A stretch of DNA of 64,000 bases, taken from contig NZ_CP016948.1 in NCBI RefSeq assembly GCF_001642805.2, positions 5,022,001 through 5,086,000 of the forward strand, read 5' to 3'. The DNA is from Serratia surfactantfaciens (GTDB taxonomy: Bacteria > Pseudomonadota > Gammaproteobacteria > Enterobacterales > Enterobacteriaceae). Positions 34,687 to 43,121 of the stretch are shown here, one piece after another. The stretch's first letter is position 1. Each line of letters begins with the position of its first letter. Made by a program: the position numbers and the translations under genes. The notes under the pieces were generated by a model. It saw only the letters and a program-made list of their open reading frames with translations, ran no database searches and was not told the origin of the DNA.

Positions 34687-35481
34687 ATGTTAACCAACCA
34701 CTTCAAACGTGCGCTGCAGGAAAAACGCCCGCAGATCGGGCTGTGGCTCGGGCTGTGCAGCAGCTACAGCGCCGAGCTGCTGGCCGGCGCCGGTTTCGAC
34801 TGGCTGCTGATCGACGGCGAACATGCGCCCAACAACGTGCAAACGGTGCTGGGGCAGCTGCAGGCGGTCGCGCCTTACCCCAGCCAGCCGGTGGTGCGTC
34901 CGCCGTGGAACGACGCGGTGATCATCAAGCAGCTGCTGGACGTCGGCGCGCAAACCTTGCTTATCCCGATGATTCAAAACGCCGAACAGGCGCGTGACGC
35001 GGTGCGCGCGACGCGCTATCCACCGCACGGGGTGCGCGGCGTCGGCAGCGCCCTGGCGCGCGCTTCACGCTGGAACCGGGTGCCCGATTACCTGCAGCAG
35101 GCCGACGAGCAGATGTGCGTGCTGGTGCAGATTGAAACCCGCGAAGCGGTGAAAAACCTCGACGCCATTTTACAGGTGGAAGGGGTGGACGGCGTGTTTA
35201 TCGGCCCGGCGGATCTCAGCGCCGACATGGGCTTCGCCGGCAACCCGCAGCACCCGGAGGTGCAGCGCACCATCGACGACGCCATCGCGCGCATCCGCGC
35301 CGCCGGCAAGGCGCCGGGCATTCTGATGGCCAACAAGGCGCTGGCGCAGCGCTATCTGGAAGCCGGCGCGCTGTTCGTCGCGGTAGGGGTGGACACCACC
35401 CTGCTGGCGCGGGCGGCGGAAGCCCTGGCGGACGAGTTCAAGCAGGGCGGGGCGTCAGCACCTTCATCGGGAGTCTACTGA
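34687..35481 (+). CDS. hpaI: 4-hydroxy-2-oxoheptanedioate aldolase
   Basis: A 264-residue class II pyruvate aldolase (HpcH/HpaI family) splitting the substrate to pyruvate and succinate semialdehyde. Seen: [14 protein letters not shown] with the catalytic His, [11 protein letters not shown] with a metal-binding Glu, and [15 protein letters not shown] with the second metal ligand Asp. CAGGGAGAAT precedes the ATG. The hpaX start follows 3 nt after its stop. Confidence 0.92.
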   Translation: MLTNHFKRALQEKRPQIGLWLGLCSSYSAELLAGAGFDWLLIDGEHAPNNVQTVLGQLQAVAPYPSQPVVRPPWNDAVIIKQLLDVGAQTLLIPMIQNAEQARDAVRATRYPPHGVRGVGSALARASRWNRVPDYLQQADEQMCVLVQIETREAVKNLDAILQVEGVDGVFIGPADLSADMGFAGNPQHPEVQRTIDDAIARIRAAGKAPGILMANKALAQRYLEAGALFVAVGVDTTLLARAAEALADEFKQGGASAPSSGVY

Positions 35482-35484
35482 ACC

Positions 35485-36855
35485 ATGAACCACGTCGATT
35501 CGCTGCAGCCGGCCAACCCGGCGCAGCAACATAAAGCGTTAACCGCCGCCGAGCAATCGGTGATTAAAAAGTTGTTTCGGCGCCTGATCATTTTCCTGTT
35601 CGTGCTGTTTGTTTTCTCTTTCCTCGACCGCATCAACATCGGCTTCGCCGGGTTGACGATGGGCAAAGATCTCGGCCTCAGCTCGACCATGTTCGGGCTG
35701 GCGGCGACGTTGTTCTATGTCACCTACGTGATCTTCGGCATTCCCAGCAACATGATGCTGAGCCGGGTCGGCGCGCGGCGCTGGATCGCCACCATCATGG
35801 TGCTGTGGGGCATCGCCTCCACCTGCACCATGTTCGCCACCGGGCCCACCAGCCTGTACGTGCTGCGCATGATCGTCGGCATCACCGAGGCCGGCTTCCT
35901 GCCGGGCATTCTGGTGTACCTCACCTACTGGTTCCCGGCGTTCTACCGCGCCCGCGCCAACGCCTTGTTCATGATCGCCATGCCGGTGACCATGGCGATC
36001 GGCTCGCTGGTCTCCGGCTATATTCTGGCGCTGGACGGGGTGATGAACCTGAAGGGCTGGCAGTGGCTGTTCCTGCTGGAAGGCATTCCGTCGGTGCTGC
36101 TGGGCGTGGTGGTGTGGTTCTATCTCGACGATACGCCGGCCAAGGCCAAGTGGCTGAGCGACGAGGAGAAAGCCAGCCTGAAGGCGATGATGGAGGCCGA
36201 CAAGCTGCAGCTGGTGCAACCCAACGGGCCGAGCAGCCACCGCGCGCTGCAGCAGCGCAGCCTGTGGCGCGAGATCTGCACGCCGATCGTGCTGATGTAC
36301 ACGCTGGCCTATTTCTGCCTGACCAACACCCTGAGCGCGATCAATATCTGGACGCCGCAGATCCTGCAGAGCTTTAACCAGGGCAGCAGCAACGTGACGA
36401 TCGGCATCCTGGCGGCGATCCCGCAGATCTGCACCATCGCCGGCATGGTGTGGTGGAGCAAACGATCCGATCGGCTGCAGGAGCGCAAGCATCACACCGC
36501 GCTGCCGTACCTGTTCGCCGCCGCCGGCTGGCTATTGGCGTCGGCCACCGATCACAGCCTGATCCAACTGCTGGGGATCGTGATGGCCTCGGTCGGCTCC
36601 TTCACCGCCATGGCGATCTTCTGGACCACGCCGGATCAGTCGATCAGCCTGGAAGCTCGGGCGGTGGGGATCGCCGTGATCAACGCCACCGGCAACATCG
36701 GATCGGCGCTCAGCCCGCTGTTGATCGGCTGGTTCAAGGACATGACCGGCAGCTTTAACTCCGGGCTGTATTTCGTCTCGGCGCTGTTGATCGTCGGCGC
36801 CGTGTTGGTGTGGCGCATCCCGATGAAGGATTCGCGCCCGAGAGCGACGCCTTGA
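35485..36855 (+). CDS. hpaX: 4-hydroxyphenylacetate permease (MFS)
   Basis: A 456-residue anion:cation-symporter-type MFS carrier with about 12 helices; FSFLDRINIGFAGLTMGKDLG in the first helix region and the SRVGARRWIATIMVLWG motif are typical. In E. coli HpaX imports 4-hydroxyphenylacetate. Operon position between hpaI and hpaA supports the same role. The central loop (about residues 215-260) is long and hydrophilic as usual for this subfamily. Confidence 0.9.
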   Translation: MNHVDSLQPANPAQQHKALTAAEQSVIKKLFRRLIIFLFVLFVFSFLDRINIGFAGLTMGKDLGLSSTMFGLAATLFYVTYVIFGIPSNMMLSRVGARRWIATIMVLWGIASTCTMFATGPTSLYVLRMIVGITEAGFLPGILVYLTYWFPAFYRARANALFMIAMPVTMAIGSLVSGYILALDGVMNLKGWQWLFLLEGIPSVLLGVVVWFYLDDTPAKAKWLSDEEKASLKAMMEADKLQLVQPNGPSSHRALQQRSLWREICTPIVLMYTLAYFCLTNTLSAINIWTPQILQSFNQGSSNVTIGILAAIPQICTIAGMVWWSKRSDRLQERKHHTALPYLFAAAGWLLASATDHSLIQLLGIVMASVGSFTAMAIFWTTPDQSISLEARAVGIAVINATGNIGSALSPLLIGWFKDMTGSFNSGLYFVSALLIVGAVLVWRIPMKDSRPRATP

Positions 36856-36889
36856 TGCGCAGATAGGCAGGATTGCAGGAGGTCATGAG

Positions 36890-37786
36890 GTGCGGAAAAG
36901 TACCGGCTTTATCGCCAACATCGATATTTGCAAAGAGTATGACGCGCGCTACGCCGCCGACGAGGTGCATTACGAAACCTTCGCCGGGCTGGCGGCGTTC
37001 TTCGGCCGCGACATGCAGGTGCATTGGCACGACTGCTTTTTCCAGGTGCATTTCCTGGAGACCGGCAAGATAGAGCTGCAGCTCGACGATCAGCACTATT
37101 CGGTGCAGGCGCCGCTGTTCATTCTCACGCCGCCGTCGGTGCCGCATGCGTTCTTCACCGAACCGGACAGCGACGGCCACGTGCTGACGGTGCGCCAGGA
37201 GCTGATTTGGCCGCTGCTGGAGCGCCTCTATCCCGGCAGCAATCTGGCGTTGGACATGCCTGGCATCTGCCTGTCGCTGGCCGACGCGCCGCAGGAGCTG
37301 ACGGCGCTCAGCCACTATTGGGCGCTGATCCGCCGCGAGTTCGCGCAGAACCTGGCCGGGCGCGAACAGACGCTGGCGCTGCTGGCGCAGGCGGTGTTCA
37401 CACTGCTGCTGCGCAACACCGCGCTGGAAGACAGCGCCAACAGCGGCGTGCGCGGGGAATTGCAACTATTTCAACGATTTAACAAGATGGTGGACGAGCG
37501 TTTCCGCGAGCACCTGCCGGTGCCGGAGTATGCGCAGGCGCTGGGGGTGACCGAATCGCGGCTCAACGACCTATGCCGGCGCTTCGCCAATCGGCCGCCC
37601 AAGCGGCTGATCTTCGATCGGCTGCTGCGCGAGGCCAAGCGCATGCTGCTGTTCAGCGCCTGCACGGTGCATGAAACCGCCTACAGCCTCGGCTTCAAGG
37701 ATCCGGCCTATTTCGCCCGGTTTTTCAATCGGCTGGAAGGCTGTTCCCCTTCGACCTACCGCGCGGCGCAGCACGCCCTTTCGTAA
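36890..37786 (+). CDS. hpaA: HpaA, AraC-type activator of hpaBC
   Basis: A 298-residue regulator: N-terminal cupin-type ligand domain (HWHDCFFQVHFLETGKIELQ near residue 44) and C-terminal AraC double HTH (about 200-295; LPVPEYAQALGVTESRLNDL and TVHETAYSLGFKDPAYFAR). HpaA activates the hydroxylase operon in response to 4-hydroxyphenylacetate. The start is GTG at 36890, 7 nt after a perfect AGGAGG; the ATG at 36885 is out of frame. Confidence 0.9.
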   Translation: MRKSTGFIANIDICKEYDARYAADEVHYETFAGLAAFFGRDMQVHWHDCFFQVHFLETGKIELQLDDQHYSVQAPLFILTPPSVPHAFFTEPDSDGHVLTVRQELIWPLLERLYPGSNLALDMPGICLSLADAPQELTALSHYWALIRREFAQNLAGREQTLALLAQAVFTLLLRNTALEDSANSGVRGELQLFQRFNKMVDERFREHLPVPEYAQALGVTESRLNDLCRRFANRPPKRLIFDRLLREAKRMLLFSACTVHETAYSLGFKDPAYFARFFNRLEGCSPSTYRAAQHALS

Positions 37787-37795
37787 CCGCGATCA

Positions 37796-37821
37796 CAGTT
37801 TGCCGCGAAAGCGGCAAACTG
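37796..37821 (+). other. Perfect 11-bp hairpin with GAAA tetraloop between hpaA and hpaB
   Basis: CAGTTTGCCGC-GAAA-GCGGCAAACTG lies 10 nt after the hpaA stop. It is not followed by a T-run, so it is either a weak terminator, a stability element or part of the hpaB regulatory region. The rest of the 178-bp gap is AT-rich from 37870 and should hold the hpaBC promoter. Confidence 0.5.
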
Positions 37822-37964
37822 ACCTGAAAAGTACCGGCGATTGCCGCAAAAGTCTCTTCTCGAAACCGGCTTTGGCAGCTTCAATTAAGCAACCAAAAGA
37901 AAACATTATTTTAACAAATGGCCAGCTCCACGGCCTGAAAAATGCCGATGACGAGGAAGACCCG

Positions 37965-39527
37965 ATGAAACCAGAAGACTTTCGTGCCGACAGCAAACGC
38001 CCGTTCACCGGCGCCGAATACCTGAAAAGTTTGCAGGACAGCCGCGAAATCTACATTTACGGCGAGCGCGTGAAAGACGTCACTACGCACCCTGCGTTCC
38101 GCAACGCCGCGGCGTCTGTCGGCCAGCTGTACGACGCGTTGCACGATCCGGCCAGCCAGGATCGCCTGTGCTGGAACACCGACACCGGCAACGGCGGTTA
38201 CACCCACAAATTCTTCCGCTATGCCCGCAGCCCGGAAGAGATGCGCCAACAGCGCGACGCCATCGCCGACTGGTCGCGCCAAAGCTATGGCTGGATGGGG
38301 CGCACGCCGGACTACAAGGCGGCCTTCGGCTGCGCGCTGGGCGCTTATCCGGAGTTCTACGGCCAGTTCGCCGACAACGCGCGCCACTGGTACAAACGCA
38401 TTCAGGAAACCGGGCTCTATTTCAACCACGCCATCGTCAACCCGCCGATCGACCGCCATAAGCCGGTCAACGAGGTGAAAGATGTCTACATTCAGGTGGA
38501 GAAAGAGACCGACGCCGGCATCATCGTCAGCGGCGCCAAAGTGGTGGCCACCAACTCGGCGTTGACCCACTACAACTTCATCGGCTTCGGTTCGGCGCAG
38601 GTGATGGGCGATAACCCGGACTTCGCGCTGATGTTCGTGGCGCCGATGGACGCCGAAGGGGTGAAGCTGATTTCGCGCGCCTCCTACGAGCTGGTGGCTG
38701 GCGCCACCGGATCGCCGTTCGACTACCCGCTCACCAGCCGCTTTGACGAGAACGACGCGATCCTGATCATGGATCATGTGTTGATCCCGTGGGAAAACGT
38801 GCTGATCTACCGCGATTTTGACCGCTGCCGCCGCTGGAGCACCCAGGGCGGTTTCGCCCGGCTGTTCCCGCTGCAGGCCTGCGTGCGCCTGGCGGTGAAG
38901 ATGGATTTCATCACCGCGCTGCTGCAAAAGAGCCTCTCGTGCACCGGCGTGCTGGAGTTCCGCGGCGTGCAGGCCGATCTGGGCGAAGTAGTGGCCTGGC
39001 GTAACCTGTTCTGGTCGCTGAGCGACGCGATGTGCGCCGAAGCCACTAAATGGGAAAACGGCGCCTACCTGCCTGATTCCGCCGCGCTGCAAACCTACCG
39101 GGTGATGGCGCCGATGGCCTACACCAAGGTGAAACACATCATCGAGAAGAACGTCACCAGCGGCCTGATCTACTTGCCGTCCAGCGTGCGCGACATGAAC
39201 AATCCGGAGATCGACAAGTACCTGGCGCGCTACGTGCGCGGATCGGACGGCATGGATCATGTCGAGCGCATCAAGATCCTCAAGCTGATGTGGGATGCGA
39301 TCGGCAGCGAATTCGGCGGCCGTCACGAGCTGTATGAGATCAACTACGCCGGCAGCCAAGATGAGATCCGCCTGCAGTGCCTGCGCCACGCGCAGGGATC
39401 CGGCAACATGGATCGCATGATGCAGATGGTCGACAAATGCCTGGCCGATTACGATCAGCACGGCTGGAAGGTGCCGCACCTGCGGAACAATGACGATATT
39501 AATCAGTTGGATAATCTGCTGAAGTAA
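37965..39527 (+). CDS. hpaB: 4-hydroxyphenylacetate 3-monooxygenase, oxygenase component
   Basis: A 520-residue FADH2-dependent hydroxylase that converts 4-hydroxyphenylacetate to 3,4-dihydroxyphenylacetate. The MKPEDFRADSKRPFTGAEYL start and the length equal those of E. coli HpaB. Substrate- and flavin-site regions such as YRDFDRCRRWSTQGGF and EIDKYLARYVRG are conserved. GAGGAAGA precedes the ATG at 37965; the longer upstream frame lies across the regulatory gap. It works with reduced flavin supplied by HpaC, encoded 16 nt downstream. Confidence 0.93.
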   Translation: MKPEDFRADSKRPFTGAEYLKSLQDSREIYIYGERVKDVTTHPAFRNAAASVGQLYDALHDPASQDRLCWNTDTGNGGYTHKFFRYARSPEEMRQQRDAIADWSRQSYGWMGRTPDYKAAFGCALGAYPEFYGQFADNARHWYKRIQETGLYFNHAIVNPPIDRHKPVNEVKDVYIQVEKETDAGIIVSGAKVVATNSALTHYNFIGFGSAQVMGDNPDFALMFVAPMDAEGVKLISRASYELVAGATGSPFDYPLTSRFDENDAILIMDHVLIPWENVLIYRDFDRCRRWSTQGGFARLFPLQACVRLAVKMDFITALLQKSLSCTGVLEFRGVQADLGEVVAWRNLFWSLSDAMCAEATKWENGAYLPDSAALQTYRVMAPMAYTKVKHIIEKNVTSGLIYLPSSVRDMNNPEIDKYLARYVRGSDGMDHVERIKILKLMWDAIGSEFGGRHELYEINYAGSQDEIRLQCLRHAQGSGNMDRMMQMVDKCLADYDQHGWKVPHLRNNDDINQLDNLLK

Positions 39528-39543
39528 TTCAGGAGGAGGTTGT

Positions 39544-40059
39544 ATGTCTCAGGAAAATGAACAGCGGTTGCGCTTTCGCGATGCCATGGCCAGCCTGTCG
39601 GCGGCGGTGAATATCGTCACTACCGATGGCCCGGCGGGGCGCTGCGGCATCACCGCCACGGCGGTGTGCTCGGTAACCGATACGCCGCCGACGCTGCTGG
39701 TGTGCATCAATCGCAACAGCGCGATGAACCCGGTGTTTCAGGAAAACGGCAGGCTGTGCGTCAACGTGCTCAACCACGAGCAGGAGCTGATGGCGCGCCA
39801 CTTCGCCGGCATGACCGGCGTCAGCATGGAGGAGCGTTTCCGGCTGGAAGAGTGGCAGCTTGGCGCGCTGGGGCAGCCGGTGCTGCGCAATACCCTGGCC
39901 AGCCTGGAAGGGGAGATCGAACAGATCCAGAGCATCGGCACCCACCAGATGTACCTGGTGCAGATCAAGCAGATCGCGCTGAGCGAAGCCGGCAACGGTC
40001 TGATCTACTTCAAGCGCAACTTCCATTCGGTGATCCACCAGATGGCGGTGCCGGCCTGA
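39544..40059 (+). CDS. hpaC: 4-hydroxyphenylacetate 3-monooxygenase, flavin reductase component
   Basis: A 171-residue NADH:flavin reductase of the HpaC family supplying FADH2 to HpaB. Flavin-binding segments ASLSAAVNIVTTDGPAGRCG and GITATAVCSVTDTPPTLLVC are characteristic. AGGAGGTTGT lies before the ATG. Last gene of the cluster, followed by a hairpin. Confidence 0.93.
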   Translation: MSQENEQRLRFRDAMASLSAAVNIVTTDGPAGRCGITATAVCSVTDTPPTLLVCINRNSAMNPVFQENGRLCVNVLNHEQELMARHFAGMTGVSMEERFRLEEWQLGALGQPVLRNTLASLEGEIEQIQSIGTHQMYLVQIKQIALSEAGNGLIYFKRNFHSVIHQMAVPA

Positions 40060-40065
40060 GGCGTT

Positions 40066-40087
40066 GGGGCGCAGCAGCCTGCGCCCC
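40066..40087. terminator. Hairpin terminator between hpaC and ampH
   Basis: GGGGCGCAG-CAGC-CTGCGCCCC, a 9-bp GC stem immediately after hpaC and 6 nt before the convergent ampH stop. Only a weak T-tract (GTTTC) follows on the plus strand, so it may serve both directions imperfectly. Confidence 0.55.
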
Positions 40088-40092
40088 GCGTT

Positions 40093-41235
40093 TCAACTCT
40101 TGTTGGCTGCCAGATCGCTCACCAGGCGGTTGACCGGATCGCTCATGTTGGTGAACTTGCTTAGCTCTGAGCGTGTCACCACCACGAACACCCCGACGTT
40201 TTTCGCCGGAATCATCGCCATGTAGGTAATGAATCCGCCGCCGCCGCCGGTCTTCTGAATGATGCCCGGCAGCCCGTCTTTCGGTGCCATATACACCCAA
40301 CCCAATCCCAGCGCATCCGCTTGCCCCGGCACGTCCATGCCCTTCAGCGACACCAGATCGTGGCGCTGGAAGTACATGGTTTGCTCGCTGGCGGCGGTGG
40401 CTTTGCGCGGGCCGCTGGCGCTGGAAGAGAGGAACTGCTGCATCCAGCGCTGCATGTCGCGCGGGGTCGAGTAGACGCCGCCGCTGCCGGCTGCGGCGGT
40501 GGTGTCGCGGCAGGCGCTTGGGCCGGCCGCCGCCACCATCAGGCGAGAGCACTGTTCGGGGCTTGGCGTCAGCGTGGTGTCGACCATGCCGAGCGGCGCG
40601 GTGATTTTCTCTTTCAGCAGCGCGTTGTAAGGCTTGCCCGCGGCGCGCGACAGCGCATCGGCCAGCAGGTCATACGCCAGGTTGGAGTAGGCGGCGTGCA
40701 CCCCCGGCGGCACCGTGACGTTGGCGTGCGCCAGCCACTGCCAGCGCTGGGCCTTGGTCGGCCAGGTGAACACCGGCGTTTTCGGCGGCTTCTTGCCCGG
40801 CTGCTCGCGCGGCAGCGAACTGGTGTGGGTCGCCAGGTTCAGCAGGGTGATCGGTTGACCGGCGTTGTAAGCCGGTACATAGGCGCCTTTGGGGGCGTAC
40901 TTGCGCAGCGGGTCGGTCAGCTTGACCTGGCCATCCGCCGCCATTTTCACCATCACTTCGCTGGTCATCAGCTTGGTGATCGAGGCGATGCGGATCAGGG
41001 AATCCGGGCGCGGGCGCAGGTTGTTGCCGGGTTTGGTGTCGCCAAAGCTGCGGTTAACCACCTGATTGCCGTCGATCACTACCAGCGCCATGCCGGTGGC
41101 GCCGCTGTTGTAGAAAATATGTTCGGCATACTGGTCGACGATTTGCGAAGCCAGCTGCGGGGGCGCGGCCTGCACGGTCAGCGGCGCGGCGCACAGGCCC
41201 AGCGCCAGCAATAAAGCGGAGACAGAGTTCTTCAA
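40093..41235 (-). CDS. ampH: AmpH, D-Ala-D-Ala carboxypeptidase/endopeptidase (class C beta-lactamase fold)
   Basis: A 380-residue periplasmic penicillin-binding protein of the AmpC fold that trims peptidoglycan peptides in E. coli. Signal peptide residues 1-22 or so (ending VQAA), the SxxK motif SITK in RIASITKLM, YxN in AAYSNLAYD, and KTG in IIQKTGGGGGF are all present. Long identical stretches to E. coli AmpH (for example IFYNSGATGMALVVIDGNQ with few changes) separate it from true AmpC beta-lactamase. Stands alone. Confidence 0.9.
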   Translation of the reverse strand: MKNSVSALLLALGLCAAPLTVQAAPPQLASQIVDQYAEHIFYNSGATGMALVVIDGNQVVNRSFGDTKPGNNLRPRPDSLIRIASITKLMTSEVMVKMAADGQVKLTDPLRKYAPKGAYVPAYNAGQPITLLNLATHTSSLPREQPGKKPPKTPVFTWPTKAQRWQWLAHANVTVPPGVHAAYSNLAYDLLADALSRAAGKPYNALLKEKITAPLGMVDTTLTPSPEQCSRLMVAAAGPSACRDTTAAAGSGGVYSTPRDMQRWMQQFLSSSASGPRKATAASEQTMYFQRHDLVSLKGMDVPGQADALGLGWVYMAPKDGLPGIIQKTGGGGGFITYMAMIPAKNVGVFVVVTRSELSKFTNMSDPVNRLVSDLAANKS

Positions 41236-41361
41236 CGGTCGTTATCCATTTAACAATGCAGCGGGAAAGGGCGTCATTCGTCGCCCAGTGTAATGCGCCC
41301 AGGCCCCGGCTGCATGTAGAAAAAAGAGCGGTGACGATAAAATTTTTTAACCGCCGGCGGC

Positions 41362-42120
41362 CTACTGCGCGCGGGCGAAAATGGCGATCACTTCGTCCAG
41401 GTGCGCCTTCATCGCCTTGCGGGCGCCGCGCACGTCGCGCGCTTCGATCGCTGCCAGGATCGCCCGGTGTTCCAGTTCGGAGCGGTGCGGCATATCGTCC
41501 GGCGTATAGTGGCGCTGCAGCACGCGGAACATGCTGCCGTAGCGGTGGCCGAGCAGGTGGCCGATGATGAACGCATAGGCCGGGTTGCCGCTGGCCTGGG
41601 CGATGCGGATGTGGAACAGCCGATCGCCGGGGTGGGTGGCGGAACCGGCCCGGTTATCGCGGCAGTTCTGCTCATAGGCGGCGCGGATGCCCGCCAGTTC
41701 TTCGTCGGTGGCGTGGCGCGCGGCCAGCGCGGCGGTTTCCGGTTCGATCAGCAGGCGGGTTTGCAGCAGAGAAAACGGCGGCAGCTCGGCGTTGAAATCC
41801 AGCTCGATGTTCAACTCGTCGTCGATCTCCGCCCACTGGTTGCGGCCGGCCTGGGCCATCACCGGCTCCTTCGACGTCGCCAGCGGCGTTGGCGAACGCA
41901 CGATCACCCCGTTGCCGACCTTAACGTCCACCAGGCCGATCACTTCCAGCGCGATCAGCGCCTCGCGCACCGACGCGCGGCTGACCTGCAACTGCTGGGC
42001 AAGATCGCGCTCCGAGGGCAGACGGCTGCCCGGCGGAAATTCGTTATTTTCGATAAGACGTTTGAGCTGATCAGCTATCTGTCTGTAAATTCGTGGGTTT
42101 TCCAGTCGGGTAATCGGCAT
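41362..42120 (-). CDS. GntR/FadR-family regulator of the fucose operon
   Basis: A 252-residue regulator with N-terminal winged HTH (about 10-75; GSRLPSERDLAQQLQVSRAS followed by VREALIALE) and a C-terminal FCD ligand domain with potential metal-binding His residues (LFHIRIAQASGN, SELEHRAIL). Divergent from the L-fucose operon across a 235-bp gap containing two FadR-type operator candidates. Probably a repressor lifted by fuconate or another pathway acid (inference from FCD relatives that bind sugar acids). Confidence 0.85.
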   Translation of the reverse strand: MPITRLENPRIYRQIADQLKRLIENNEFPPGSRLPSERDLAQQLQVSRASVREALIALEVIGLVDVKVGNGVIVRSPTPLATSKEPVMAQAGRNQWAEIDDELNIELDFNAELPPFSLLQTRLLIEPETAALAARHATDEELAGIRAAYEQNCRDNRAGSATHPGDRLFHIRIAQASGNPAYAFIIGHLLGHRYGSMFRVLQRHYTPDDMPHRSELEHRAILAAIEARDVRGARKAMKAHLDEVIAIFARAQ

Positions 42121-42293
42121 TTTTGACCTTTGACGATTCGGCGTTCAGTGATTTGGCGCACAATTATGCGACAAGGCGCTTGAGTAATCGTTATTCAAGT
42201 GTAAAAAAATGGTTAATTGAAATGCGGTTTCAAGGCTGTTTTATTAACTTCTTCCCCCAACGATAACGCGTAAAGCGTCTTTTGTCATGTTAG

Positions 42294-42329
42294 AGGCCTG
42301 ACCTTTAATCGCCCTTAGTGGCCTGACCA
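42294..42329. promoter_or_regulatory. Twin FadR-type operator candidates upstream of the fucose operon
   Basis: AGGCCTGACCT (42294-42304) and TGGCCTGACCA (42319-42329) share GGCCTGACC, each is an imperfect palindrome, and they lie 25 bp apart. On the minus strand the second reads TGGTCAGGCCA, close to the TGGTCnGACCA pattern of FadR-subfamily operators. They end 27 bp before the first fucose gene. Confidence 0.5.
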
Positions 42330-42355
42330 TTAGACCTTTAGGCCGAGGAGTCAAG

Positions 42356-43096
42356 ATGGATTTAACCGGGAAACGCGTACTGATCACCGCCGCTGGGCAA
42401 GGGATCGGATTCACCACCGCCAGGCTGTTCGCTGCCGCCGGCGCCGAAGTGATCGCCAGCGACATTAACCTCGAGCGCCTGCAGGGCTGCGCCGGGATCC
42501 GCGCGCTGACGCTGAACGTCACCGATCCGGCCGCCATCGCGGCGGCGGCGGAAGCGATCGGCCCGATCGATGTGCTGTTCAACTGCGCCGGCGTGGTGCA
42601 CAGCGGATCGATCCTCGATTGCAGCGAAGATCAGTGGGCGTTCGCGCTCGATCTCAACGTGACCGCGATGTTCCGCATGATCCGCGCCTTCCTGCCGGGC
42701 ATGTTGGCGCGCGGCAAAGGCTCGATCATCAATATGTCCTCGGTGGCCTCGAGCGTGAAAGGGGTGCCGAACCGCTTCGCCTACGGCGCCAGCAAGGCGG
42801 CGGTGATCGGCCTGACGCGCTCGGTGGCGGCGGATTACGTCACCCAGGGCATCCGCTGCAACGCCATCTGCCCCGGTACGGTGGAATCGCCGTCGCTGCG
42901 CCAGCGCATCGCCGAGCAGGCGCGCGAGCAGGGGCGCAGCGAGCAAGAGGTGTATCAGGCGTTCGTCGCCCGCCAGCCGATCGGGCGCATCGGTACCACC
43001 GAGGAGATCGCCCAATTGGCGCTGTATCTGGCCTCTGACGCCAGCTCATACACCACCGGCACGGTGCAGATCATCGACGGCGGCTGGAGCAACTGA
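42356..43096 (+). CDS. 2-keto-3-deoxy-L-fuconate dehydrogenase (SDR)
   Basis: A 246-residue SDR: cofactor motif AAGQGIG (about 12-18), NCAG at about 78-81, catalytic Ser in NMSSVASS, and YGASK for Tyr/Lys. The sequence closely resembles the enzyme of the Xanthomonas/Burkholderia non-phosphorylating fucose pathway, which oxidises 2-keto-3-deoxy-L-fuconate to the 2,4-diketo acid. It is the first gene of a seven-gene operon whose other members fill the remaining steps. Confidence 0.85.
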   Translation: MDLTGKRVLITAAGQGIGFTTARLFAAAGAEVIASDINLERLQGCAGIRALTLNVTDPAAIAAAAEAIGPIDVLFNCAGVVHSGSILDCSEDQWAFALDLNVTAMFRMIRAFLPGMLARGKGSIINMSSVASSVKGVPNRFAYGASKAAVIGLTRSVAADYVTQGIRCNAICPGTVESPSLRQRIAEQAREQGRSEQEVYQAFVARQPIGRIGTTEEIAQLALYLASDASSYTTGTVQIIDGGWSN

Positions 43097-43121
43097 ACCG
43101 TCATTTTTGAGAGAGGAAGGC

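Noticed and set aside
40093..41235. AmpC-type beta-lactamase resistance gene
   Set aside because: SxxK/YxN/KTG motifs are shared, but the sequence matches AmpH, and no ampR gene is divergent from it.
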